Shown: positions 1-8,633, numbered from the stretch's first letter. The stretch is DNA of 35,078 bases from Desulfonema limicola (GCA_020723255.1 DYJH01000019.1:1-35078), one strand, 5' to 3'. Notes: a model not told the origin generated them from the letters alone. Made by a program: numbers and translations.

Positions 1-7
1 ATTCCTC

Positions 8-1873
8 TCAGTTTTCTTTTGTTATTGATCGTGTAACCATCTCAAAATTGTTTACTCCTGGCGGAGTATAACTGCCGGTTTCTATCAAAGGGCTGCCATT
101 CTGAAGGGTCTGAGCGATAGTTGCTGCTTCTGAAATCCCCATGCCTTTTTCAGGATTCCCTTTAACATATATTCTTCTGTTTCTTGCCTCAAGGTCTTCA
201 ATGTTTGCCTCAAGTTTGTCTGCCGCTACTTCAAAAAGTCTTTTCTTGATTTTAGCTGCGGTGATTTTAACTGCGTTTCCCGCAAATGTAGTTCCCCTGC
301 TGGAATATGAACCCATGTCAACAGGCGTAAGGTCAGTATCCGCCGTGATTATTTTGATATCTTCCGCATTGATTCCAAGTTCTTCGGCTGCTATCATGGT
401 TAAAACCGTGTTCATTCCCTGCCCGATGTCCGATGCCCCGCTGAAAAGCATCGCCGTGCCGTCGGCCCATAATTTTATGGTAGCAGCCGAATAAGACTCT
501 ACACCCGGAGTCAGGTGAAAACTCTCGCCGGATACAAAACCGTTGCTTCCTATGCCCATACCCTGATAGAGTTTTCTTCCGACGCCCCTTTTCTTTTTCC
601 ATGAGACGGCATCCGCACCCTTTTGCAGGCATTCCTTTAATCCGCAGGTATGAAGTAAATGACCCAAAACGGTTCTGTCTCCGTTTTCCAAAGAGTTCTT
701 CAGCCTGATTTCTATAGGATCCATTCCAAGCTCTTCCGCTATTTTATCGAGCTGAATATCCGCGGCCAGATGAACCTGGGTGCCTCCATGTCCTCTCATG
801 GCTCCGCTGGGTTGCTTGTTTGTAAAAACTCTTGTACCGTTGTAACGGTACGCAGGAAGCCTGAAAGGCATGGCCTGGAGAAAACCTGAAAGAATCGTTG
901 TGATATTACCACATATGGTATAGGCGCCGCCATCAAGAATGACACGGCTGTCTCTGACAAGTATTTTCCCGTCTTTTGAAACCCCCGTTTTCATCCGGAT
1001 TATCTCAGGATGCTTTCTATGCGTAGCCATGAATTCTTCTTCCCTATCATAGGCTATTCTGACCGGCAAACCCGTCTTTATGGAAAGAAGACAAGCACAG
1101 AAATCAAGGGACATTAGTTCCCACTTGCCGCCAAAACCGCCACCCACATAAGGCTTAATCACCCTGATTTTACTTTCGGGCATAACAAGGGTTTTTGCCA
1201 GACCCCGTTTGAAATAATAGGGTGATTGGGTGGAAGCCCATACGGTCAATTTTCCGGAAGAATCGAAATGTGCAAGTACATTATGCGGCTCCATGGTCGC
1301 ATGGATAACAGGTTGTGTCTTGAATATATCTTCAGCCACATAATAGGATTGCTTAAGGGCTTCATCGACATTTCCTATTTCCCATAAGTTTTGAGCACTT
1401 ATATTGCCATTTCTGTCCTCATCTTCATGAATCAACGGGGCTCCTGGCTTCATCGCCTCTTCAGGATCAAATACTGCCGGAAGTACTTCATATTCTATGT
1501 TTACTAAATCCAAAGCTTCCTCTGCGATATCTTCACTTGTTGCAGCAACCGCCGCAATTTCATCGCCAATATACCTGGCCTTATCCATGGTAAGCATACA
1601 TTTGTCCATCTGCCATGGAGCCTTTTCCAAAGCGCCGTGTTTTACCCCTGCAGTATCCTTTCCGGTAATGACGGCTTTTACTCCTTTAAGCTTCATCGCT
1701 TTACCTGTATCAATATTAAGAATCCTCGCATGTGCATGAGGACTTCTCAATATTTTGCCGTGAAGCATTCCAGGAAGGGCTATATCAATAGTATATTTTG
1801 CTTCCCCTGTTATGATTGCTTCAGCATCTACCCGTGGTAAATTTCTGCCTATTATCTCGTATTTTTCACTCAT
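8..1873 (-). CDS. Xanthine dehydrogenase-family molybdopterin-binding subunit, 4-hydroxybenzoyl-CoA reductase alpha-like; apparently C-terminally truncated
   Basis: ORF 8..1927; start refined to 1873 (MSEKYEIIGRNLPRVDAE) because GGAGGGGC lies just upstream. Motifs GGGFGGK, AMRGHG, GASDIGQGMNT. Stop TGA at 8-10, about 620 aa, shorter than the usual ~750-800 aa. Confidence 0.8.
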   Translation of the reverse strand: MSEKYEIIGRNLPRVDAEAIITGEAKYTIDIALPGMLHGKILRSPHAHARILNIDTGKAMKLKGVKAVITGKDTAGVKHGALEKAPWQMDKCMLTMDKARYIGDEIAAVAATSEDIAEEALDLVNIEYEVLPAVFDPEEAMKPGAPLIHEDEDRNGNISAQNLWEIGNVDEALKQSYYVAEDIFKTQPVIHATMEPHNVLAHFDSSGKLTVWASTQSPYYFKRGLAKTLVMPESKIRVIKPYVGGGFGGKWELMSLDFCACLLSIKTGLPVRIAYDREEEFMATHRKHPEIIRMKTGVSKDGKILVRDSRVILDGGAYTICGNITTILSGFLQAMPFRLPAYRYNGTRVFTNKQPSGAMRGHGGTQVHLAADIQLDKIAEELGMDPIEIRLKNSLENGDRTVLGHLLHTCGLKECLQKGADAVSWKKKRGVGRKLYQGMGIGSNGFVSGESFHLTPGVESYSAATIKLWADGTAMLFSGASDIGQGMNTVLTMIAAEELGINAEDIKIITADTDLTPVDMGSYSSRGTTFAGNAVKITAAKIKKRLFEVAADKLEANIEDLEARNRRIYVKGNPEKGMGISEAATIAQTLQNGSPLIETGSYTPPGVNNFEMVTRSITKEN

Positions 1874-1927
1874 ATGCCCCTCCATTTCCAGCCTTCGCTC
1901 TGGTTCAGCAAATATCATTATAGTCAA

Positions 1928-2218
1928 TCATTCTCTGGCAATTCCTCTAACAATATTTAAATTCTCAAGCCATAAGGCCTTTTGAAGACAACTGCAAACA
2001 CACAGTCCGCATCTTTCGCATTTTTCTCTTTCTATTTCTGCTATATCGCCTATTTTTATTGCTCCCCAGTTGCATACTTCTTCGCACACTCCACAGCCGA
2101 GACATTTTTTCTCATCTACCGAAACTACGATCCTTCTCTTTGTTTTCTCATATGCACTTATAACTTCATCAAAGTTAAGAATTTTGGACAGGAGTTTTAA
2201 TTTCTTTAGCGTTTTCAT
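1928..2218 (-). CDS. 2x[4Fe-4S] ferredoxin-like protein
   Basis: Two Cys clusters CLGCGVCEEVC and CERCGLCVCSC; start refined to ATG at 2218 (MKTLKKLKLL) since the upstream part of ORF 1928..2365 overlaps another gene remnant in a different frame. Confidence 0.75.
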   Translation of the reverse strand: MKTLKKLKLLSKILNFDEVISAYEKTKRRIVVSVDEKKCLGCGVCEEVCNWGAIKIGDIAEIEREKCERCGLCVCSCLQKALWLENLNIVRGIARE

Positions 2219-2231
2219 TAAACCATTTTGC

Positions 2232-2435
2232 TTAGGCTTCAACCGGCATTGGAGATAAACCGGATATTGATAGAATCCCGTTACCGGACGGATAAAAGTC
2301 GGCTCGCGCATCCGGAAACAAGTCGGGTGCGTAAGGTTTGACAACTTTCTGGTATCCTTTCTCAAGAAAAGTGCTTTTTGCTATTACAGCTCCCGCTTCA
2401 TTTGGAATTAATGCACTCTTAGATGTGGTGCACGC
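2232..2435 (-). pseudogene. C-terminal remnant of an unidentified protein, no start codon
   Basis: Stop-bounded 67-codon frame reading ACTTSKSALIPNEAGAVIAKSTFLEKGYQKVVKPYAPDLFPDARADFYPSGNGILSISGLSPMPVEA*; no ATG/GTG near its 5' end, which abuts a MITE-like inverted repeat. Confidence 0.45.
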
Positions 2436-2442
2436 TCACAAA

Positions 2443-2582
2443 TTACAACCCCCCTGCCCCCCTTTTCTAAGGGGGAATTAAAGCTGGTACAGAACCAATT
2501 GCGCGTATTAATTCCCCTCGGTGGGATTAAGTACTATCCCGACAATTCCCCATTAGAAAAGGGGGATAAAGGGGGTTGTAAA
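2443..2582. repeat. MITE-like inverted-repeat element
   Basis: Left arm TTACAACCCCCCTGCCCCCCTTTTCTAAGGGGGAATTA (about 2443-2480) against reverse complement of right arm TTTACAACCCCCTTTATCCCCCTTTTCTAATGGGGAATTG (about 2543-2582). Confidence 0.75.
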
Positions 2583-2591
2583 AATGCAATT

Positions 2592-3893
2592 CTATGCCAC
2601 CTTTTTTTTAGACTTAGCCGTATCCAGAACAAGAAAGAACTGTTCAAGCTTCTTTTTAAGTTCCTCTTCTACAGCCGCAGAATTCTCCATGACGTCAACA
2701 TCTACGGTCAGGATGGAAATTCCGGCCTTGTCTCTTAGCTGATCCTTTATCAGCCTGGATACTGCGCCGCACATACGGCAATTGGTATTAAAAAAGTTTA
2801 CTGCGCCATCCACCCCGCATTGTATAGCATCGTTGATAATCATATCTGAGAACACTTCATAAGGTCCATAGAACCCATGGTATGGTTCAGTATAGAAGAT
2901 TCTGGCAAGCGCCTCGAGCGGTTTGGAAGGATCTATCTTTGCAACCTCGGCTTCATTATAGTAGTGATACATGGGTTCCGCCACTAAGGTGGCGCCCTGC
3001 TGTTCCATCCAATCAAGCAAACTATGCATCCCGGGAGGAAAAGTATAACAACTGACCAGGCGGTATTTTTCCTCAGGGGTATAACCTTTCCCACGGGCAA
3101 CACATTCTTTCATTTCATCCAGAAATGCCTGACAATAATCTACCCCTTCCTGCCTTCCGGCATACATCATGCGCAAGAAATGGATTAAAAAACCGGTTCC
3201 GCTTTTTACAGGGCAGGGTCTTGCCGTCTTAATAAGATTGTGGATCTCAACACTTATTTCCATCTGCCTCTTTGTCAGCCTTGTTGCTTCCGACAGCTTG
3301 TCATAATTCATCTTATGCCCGGTGGTTTTTTCCAGAAACTCAATTGCATCTTTAATTTCTTCTGTCATGAAATCGAGCCCCTTCTGGGTCCAGAAGAGAT
3401 AAGGCCTGGTAATGCAAAAGACAGGCACATCATAGAGCGCGCCCATAATATTTGCATTCTGAGCACAATTATCGCATTGGCATAAGCTCGTGTTCACGAT
3501 TGCAGTCGGTTTCGGATACCAACCCTTTGCAAACCAGCCTATGGGAGCGCGCTGGGCGGAACAGATTTCGGGCCGGATGCCGATGGATTTTGCGGCAGTA
3601 AAAATCTCATCTTTATTGCCCATATATAAGGAAAACATACCGGCGATAAAGTCGTATTCGATACCAGCAATATCCATAGCCCAATAGATTTCAGTAGGAA
3701 AAGACATGACATTTGTAACAAAAGGTTTTCCTCCCTTTACTGCTGACATCACTTCATTGCATAGCTTTATTGTCAGATCATAAAACATGGTTTCCGCACG
3801 GGTAGTGCTATGATGATCCCTCAATTGCGCCATGATAGGGATGCCCTGTTCAAACATTGTTGTATCAATATTTTCTATCTTTCTTAATTTCAT
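2592..3893 (-). CDS. bzdO-like: Class I benzoyl-CoA reductase-like subunit (BzdO/BcrB-like), 2-hydroxyacyl-CoA dehydratase family
   Basis: 433 aa; Cys-rich CQCDNC and FFNTNCRMCGAVSR; overlaps the preceding gene by ATGA; operon with two BadF/BcrA-type ATPases. Confidence 0.75.
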   Translation of the reverse strand: MKLRKIENIDTTMFEQGIPIMAQLRDHHSTTRAETMFYDLTIKLCNEVMSAVKGGKPFVTNVMSFPTEIYWAMDIAGIEYDFIAGMFSLYMGNKDEIFTAAKSIGIRPEICSAQRAPIGWFAKGWYPKPTAIVNTSLCQCDNCAQNANIMGALYDVPVFCITRPYLFWTQKGLDFMTEEIKDAIEFLEKTTGHKMNYDKLSEATRLTKRQMEISVEIHNLIKTARPCPVKSGTGFLIHFLRMMYAGRQEGVDYCQAFLDEMKECVARGKGYTPEEKYRLVSCYTFPPGMHSLLDWMEQQGATLVAEPMYHYYNEAEVAKIDPSKPLEALARIFYTEPYHGFYGPYEVFSDMIINDAIQCGVDGAVNFFNTNCRMCGAVSRLIKDQLRDKAGISILTVDVDVMENSAAVEEELKKKLEQFFLVLDTAKSKKKVA

Positions 3894-5044
3894 ATTTCCA
3901 CCTCCAACGATAACATCTCAACGAATGCTTCAATTCTTGTCCTGATCTGCCCGCTGAAACCTCCTCCATATTCTATATCCAAATCTAAAACGGTTACTCC
4001 CTCGTCCTCAAGCCTGGTCTTCCACATCGGCAGATTAAGAATATAAGGAGCGCAGCACCTCATGGTGAGAGCAATTATCCCGTCAAGTCTGAAATCCTTT
4101 GCTATTTGTGATATCCAGTCGGTTCTGTTTTGAGGCGGATTGATTCTGGGACAGGAACACTTGGGAAGCAGATAGCGTTTTGCAAGCGACTTCCATGGGT
4201 CGTCTCCCGCTTCCACCTGTTCCCACCAATACCGGGAACCGTTGCAGAAATCATCAACAACTACGTTTACACCCAGGCTCTCAACACTTTTTACGAAAGA
4301 AGGGGTGTTCAGCACCGCACCGCTGATCATAATTCTTGGCGCAGCAGGAATAGTGCGGCCCGTAGTTTTGATTTCCTCCAGCAGTTTTTCCAACAAGGTA
4401 TTGAAATCTTCTCTCGGCATTCTGACCGCCGCATTTAAGACCTCCAGCATTTCGGCGCCTGTAAGCGGAGGAGTATCGCTTTTCATCAGATCATGAAGTT
4501 TTTTCAGATCTTTTCTTGTCTTGTTGTAAAGTGCGATTGAATCGGCTATAGCCTCATCTGTTATTGTTACGCCAAAAAAGTTTTCCAGGTTCTTTTTAAA
4601 CTCCATAACCTCGCCATGATAAAATTTGTAAGCCAGGTCATTGAATTTGCGCGGCGTATCAAGAAGGGGCAGGATAGGGATATTGTGATAATGACTGCCG
4701 ACTTCCGCCAAACGGATGACTCCTTCGCAAGGGGTAGCCCCCGCAATGCAATCCAGAAATCCGTATTCACCTCTTAGCTGCAATTCCAGTATCGTCCGGC
4801 TAAAGGAGCAGGTGCCGCCACCGAAGAGATATTCATTGGCCAAGTCCAAGGAGATTTCTTCATTTCCGCCTGTGAGCCGGAAAGGCATCATGCCCGCGGC
4901 GTGAATTACCTCTTCAGGCACGTTGATGCAAATCCATCCTACAATTTTCTTCCCTTGTTCTTTCCATTTCCTGGCCGGTTCGGTAAAGGGGAAAGAAACA
5001 TTCACCTTTGCTATTTCTTCCATAGTTTTAAGCATTTCTGCCAT
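3890..5044 (-). CDS. bzdN-like: Class I benzoyl-CoA reductase-like subunit (BzdN/BcrC-like), 2-hydroxyacyl-CoA dehydratase family
   Basis: 384 aa; GWICINVPEEVIHAAGMMPFRLTGG, conserved Cys (TCSFSR, GATPCEG, MRCCAPY); RBS AAGGAGG upstream. Confidence 0.75.
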   Translation of the reverse strand: MAEMLKTMEEIAKVNVSFPFTEPARKWKEQGKKIVGWICINVPEEVIHAAGMMPFRLTGGNEEISLDLANEYLFGGGTCSFSRTILELQLRGEYGFLDCIAGATPCEGVIRLAEVGSHYHNIPILPLLDTPRKFNDLAYKFYHGEVMEFKKNLENFFGVTITDEAIADSIALYNKTRKDLKKLHDLMKSDTPPLTGAEMLEVLNAAVRMPREDFNTLLEKLLEEIKTTGRTIPAAPRIMISGAVLNTPSFVKSVESLGVNVVVDDFCNGSRYWWEQVEAGDDPWKSLAKRYLLPKCSCPRINPPQNRTDWISQIAKDFRLDGIIALTMRCCAPYILNLPMWKTRLEDEGVTVLDLDIEYGGGFSGQIRTRIEAFVEMLSLEVEI

Positions 5045-5080
5045 TTGATTCCTCCTTTAATTTGATTATAGCATTAAGCT

Positions 5081-5971
5081 TTAAGCTGCCGACAACTTTT
5101 TGCTTTGTTTTTTGTAGATAGCATTGGCGAACATCGCAGCTCCCAGCGCACCGGCAATCTGGGTATCATATTTAGGTGTCAAAGCTTCAACCCCAATGAG
5201 TTTTTCAATTCGTTTAACAATACCTTTGTTTTTAGCAATTCCGCCGGTGATGGCAAAATCTTTCTCCACTCCGATTCTTGTAAGAAGTTCCAGAATTCTT
5301 GTGGCCATTGCCTTGCAGTATGCAGCAAGAACCATGTTTTTTGACCAGCCGCTTTTTAAAAGACCGGTAGCTTCGGATTTTGCAAACACCACACAGGTGC
5401 TGCTGACAGCTTCCGGTTCTTCAGCTACGTCAAGAGACATATCGCCGATATCAGTTACCGGAACCTTCAACATCTCCGCAAACACCTCCATGCCGCGTCC
5501 GGTTCCTGCAGCGCATTTGTCGTTCATAAGAAAGGTTAAGCATTTTCCTTTCTCATCGATATGAATGGTCTTACAGTCCTGCCCACCCATATCAAGCACA
5601 GTTCTGACAGTGGGGCCATACATAAAATTTGCTCCCAGCGCATGGCATGATATTTCGGTTATTGCTTTGTGTGCGAAAGGTATATTTACCCGGCCATAAC
5701 CCGTTCCAATGAGATAGTTAATGTTATCAAATGTGAGGCCTGGGGTGTCTTTAAGACACAAAGACATGGCGTTTTTAGCGCTTTTCGGACTGCTTGAACC
5801 GCTTCGGGTGTTGCTGTAAGCATATATCTGGCCATCACACAAAACAACCATCTGCGAACTTACCGAGCCGACATCAATACCGGCGGAAATAACATCCGCT
5901 TTTCTCCAATCCATTTCGGGGTTCACATAGGTTGACTCTACCCATCGAAAATATTCTTTTTTCTCTGCCAT
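5081..5971 (-). CDS. bzdQ-like: BadF/BcrA/HgdC-type ATPase, benzoyl-CoA reductase BzdQ/BcrD-like
   Basis: AGIDVGSVSSQMVVLCDG phosphate-binding motif; [4Fe-4S] Cys motifs CAAGTGRGMEVFAE and CVVFAKSEA; start refined to ATG 5971 (MAEKKEYFRW) with RBS AAGGAGG. Confidence 0.8.
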   Translation of the reverse strand: MAEKKEYFRWVESTYVNPEMDWRKADVISAGIDVGSVSSQMVVLCDGQIYAYSNTRSGSSSPKSAKNAMSLCLKDTPGLTFDNINYLIGTGYGRVNIPFAHKAITEISCHALGANFMYGPTVRTVLDMGGQDCKTIHIDEKGKCLTFLMNDKCAAGTGRGMEVFAEMLKVPVTDIGDMSLDVAEEPEAVSSTCVVFAKSEATGLLKSGWSKNMVLAAYCKAMATRILELLTRIGVEKDFAITGGIAKNKGIVKRIEKLIGVEALTPKYDTQIAGALGAAMFANAIYKKQSKKLSAA

Positions 5972-5987
5972 TTTTTGTATTTCCTCC

Positions 5988-6767
5988 TTATCCCTGCGCA
6001 ATTAGCGCCGCACCAACGGCGCTTGTAAAAATCGGATCTTCCGGCACTGAGATTTTTGTTTTCAGAAACCCTTCAAGACCGTCAATGAAGCCTTTATTCA
6101 GTGAAACTCCGCCGATAACTGTTACGGCATTTTCCATTCCAACCCTTCTGACCATTGAGGAACATCTCTCGGCTACGGCTTTGTTAATCGCTCTTGAGAT
6201 GTCCGCCGTAGTAATTCCTTCTGTGTTTATTAACGATACAACTTCCGATTCCGCAAATACAGCACACTGAGCATTCAATGGAATATTCTTGTCGGACTCA
6301 AAATGGAGCTTAATGAACGTTTCAAGGTCTGTTTGAAGAGCCCGGGCCATTGCCTCAATAAATGCGCCCGCTCCTGCCGCACATCTTTCATTTGTGGCAA
6401 AATCCACCACATTTCCATTGATATCGCATTTCGCTACCGCTGCCTTCTCGGCGCCCATATCAACAACCGTTCTTGAAGCCGGAACTTCAAATATGGCTCC
6501 TCTGGTGCCTGAAGAAATTTCTGTCACCACATCATTGGCAAAACCAGCTTTCTTTCCTCCGGCGCCGGTGGCGACAATTTTTCCGATAGCATCTCTGCTG
6601 ATTCCGGCCTTGGCAAGCGCTCCGTTTAATGCGTTCCTGATGACCTGTTCTTCATCCTGTTCTTCTTCGCCACCGGCCATGTGACAATATTTTGCCATAA
6701 TCTTGTCGCCGTTCATTATAACGGCTTTAGTGCTTGACGCACCTACATCTATACCCATTGTAATCAT
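5988..6767 (-). CDS. bzdP-like: BadF/BcrA/HgdC-type ATPase, benzoyl-CoA reductase BzdP/BcrA-like or dehydratase activator
   Basis: MITMGIDVGASSTKAVIMNGD, CAAGAGAFIEAMA, CAVFAESEVVSLI; RBS GAGGAGG upstream. Confidence 0.8.
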   Translation of the reverse strand: MITMGIDVGASSTKAVIMNGDKIMAKYCHMAGGEEEQDEEQVIRNALNGALAKAGISRDAIGKIVATGAGGKKAGFANDVVTEISSGTRGAIFEVPASRTVVDMGAEKAAVAKCDINGNVVDFATNERCAAGAGAFIEAMARALQTDLETFIKLHFESDKNIPLNAQCAVFAESEVVSLINTEGITTADISRAINKAVAERCSSMVRRVGMENAVTVIGGVSLNKGFIDGLEGFLKTKISVPEDPIFTSAVGAALIAQG

Positions 6768-6869
6768 AAAGTTAAACCTCCTCTTAAATAAAAATAGTTT
6801 TTAAAAAATACAGAATTTAAATAAAACCACAAATACTGTTAATCAAACCCTAACAGAATTTAATTTTAA

Positions 6870-6921
6870 TACAACCCCAATATATCTATAGTATAACTAT
6901 AGTATATTACTATTGGTTGTA
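6870..6921. promoter_or_regulatory. Dyad-symmetric candidate operator upstream of the reductase operon
   Basis: TACAACCCCAATA...TATTACTATTGGTTGTA arms flank a direct repeat CTATAGTATA a CTATAGTATA (6886-6906); about 100 bp upstream of ATG 6767. Confidence 0.45.
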
Positions 6922-6966
6922 AAACTCCGTCTTTAATAAAAGATAGCGAAAAATAACTCGGAGGAT

Positions 6967-7059
6967 ATTAACAGAATTATTATTAAATACAGCCTCAAGA
7001 TAACTGCTTTAAAACTATAGGATAATATTATTGCTATTGAGAGCTTAATCAGCAAGAGC
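6967..7059. repeat. Copy A of a duplicated non-coding module (copy B 8799-8892)
   Basis: Collinear blocks TATTAnCAGnATT, AAGATAAC, CTATAGGATAA, TATTG, GCTTAATnAGnAnnAGC with nearly identical spacing in both copies. Confidence 0.7.
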
Positions 7060-7142
7060 AAAATAGCGGTATTTAAGTTTTAATAGATATAACATGCTTA
7101 AATAACATTATTAAGATTTGATAAATTTTTATAAAATTACAT

Positions 7143-7177
7143 CTCCATGCCGAGGTTCTTTATGCCCCGGCATGGAG
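7143..7177 (-). terminator. Intrinsic terminator-like hairpin after the DUF1329 gene
   Basis: CTCCATGCCGaGG ttctttatg CCcCGGCATGGAG, near-perfect 13-bp stem, immediately 3' of the CDS ending at 7191. Confidence 0.75.
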
Positions 7178-7190
7178 TGAAGTAAGTATC

Positions 7191-8504
7191 TTACTTAGAC
7201 AGCAGCAAGAAATTATTTACGCTAAAAAAGCTGGAATCCAGTTTTGAAGCAGGCATATATAAAAATGCTTCCGGGTGCGCTGCTCGGTTTACGGCAGTAG
7301 CATGATAAGATTTTTCGTCAATAAAGAATTGAGAATCCCAATCTCCTGTATTGTTTTTACCGCTAGGAGCCTCGCTGTAATGTAATAAAGTTACGACCCA
7401 AGTCCGGAAATCGCCGGATTTTTCAAATACCTCCTTGTACCATATGGTATAAGTTTCCTGATCAACATAATTTATATGCAAGCCCCAGTTATAATACGGA
7501 TCCTTAGGCATCTGTTCCACAATCCATACTTTTCTTGGAACATAGGTAATATTATGAGGCGCCCAAGATGCGCCCTTCCATTTTGGATCTTCATGGCCAT
7601 ATTTAATATGTTTGCCGGTATAGGGAAATACCCTGGTAATTCTTCCATCCGGTAATTCCTGGACCGGTAGCATATTGGGACTGGTAAAAGAAACGAGAAT
7701 TGTCTTTTCTCCCACATATTTCCATTTCATGTTTCTGTCTTTCCCATCCCACATATAATTCATATCCAACCATGAATCAGAACCCATATAGGGGTCAGAC
7801 CTCGTTGTTGCGCCAGTTTGCCGAATCCTTCGAATAGCAGGAACATAGGCATAATTGCTATCTGTTCTCGCGTCCATATAAATGTAAGCCAATGTATTGG
7901 TTCCTTTCACGCTCATCGGCTCCATAACATTCTGAAATTGGAAGTAAAGAATCTTGTCGGGATTATTTTTTATTTCCTGACCTGGCTGCCTGCCATTCAT
8001 ATAAAGGCGCTGATCCAAGCCTTGAATATAGCGTTCCTCTCCATTTTTGTTTATCCAACTAATATAGATATGCTCTCTTGAACCTGTGAAACGGTATCTC
8101 TGGAAATTAAAGTTATATATGATTTTTTCTCCGGCTTTGGGATCTTTGAGATCAATATTTGGAAAAGGATAACCGTAAATATTTTCAGGATATTTTCCGG
8201 TATGTTTATCGATCAAATCTCCCTCAGAATTTACGTCGAATTTTCCTTCATTCTTTGCGCTCGCTGCAATAAAGCTGTCATTTTGTTTGTATTTGAAGTT
8301 TATCTGCCCCGGAGTAATAATAAAGTCACCCCTTTCAACCGCACGGTACATAGACGGAATAAGCAGATCTTTGTATTGAGCGCAGTTTTTCTTGTCAATC
8401 ACCTTGGGCAAATCAAAAGCATGAACGATACCGCTGCACAAAAGCAAAACAAACATCGAACACATTAATAAAACGAAATACTTTAAACTTTTTCCTCGCT
8501 TCAT
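7191..8504 (-). CDS. DUF1329 family exported protein
   Basis: 437 aa with signal peptide (YFVLLMCSMFVLLLCSGIVHA) and a DUF1329-like sequence (NFQRYRFTGSREHIYISW, YVPAIRRIRQTGATTRSDPYMGSDSWLDMNYMWDGKDRNMKWKY). Confidence 0.75.
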   Translation of the reverse strand: MKRGKSLKYFVLLMCSMFVLLLCSGIVHAFDLPKVIDKKNCAQYKDLLIPSMYRAVERGDFIITPGQINFKYKQNDSFIAASAKNEGKFDVNSEGDLIDKHTGKYPENIYGYPFPNIDLKDPKAGEKIIYNFNFQRYRFTGSREHIYISWINKNGEERYIQGLDQRLYMNGRQPGQEIKNNPDKILYFQFQNVMEPMSVKGTNTLAYIYMDARTDSNYAYVPAIRRIRQTGATTRSDPYMGSDSWLDMNYMWDGKDRNMKWKYVGEKTILVSFTSPNMLPVQELPDGRITRVFPYTGKHIKYGHEDPKWKGASWAPHNITYVPRKVWIVEQMPKDPYYNWGLHINYVDQETYTIWYKEVFEKSGDFRTWVVTLLHYSEAPSGKNNTGDWDSQFFIDEKSYHATAVNRAAHPEAFLYMPASKLDSSFFSVNNFLLLSK

Positions 8505-8562
8505 TTCTTCCTTTCCTCCCTTTGCCTTTATAGTTGTTGTAATTATTTTTTCTCCGACATTG

Positions 8563-8633
8563 AACAGCCCTTTTGAGGTCGCATCGAGTAAAAAGCCCTG
8601 TCAGACAATACATGAAACAACAAAAGGGCTGTT
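8563..8633 (-). promoter_or_regulatory. Structured 5' leader with two mutually exclusive hairpins upstream of the DUF1329 gene
   Basis: Perfect 13-bp inverted repeat AACAGCCCTTTTG (8563-8575) / CAAAAGGGCTGTT (8621-8633); a third element AAAAGCCCTGT (8591-8601) can compete for the right arm. Confidence 0.45.

Noticed and set aside
141-494. 117-aa plus-strand ORF
   Set aside because: Antisense to the molybdenum hydroxylase subunit; no independent support.
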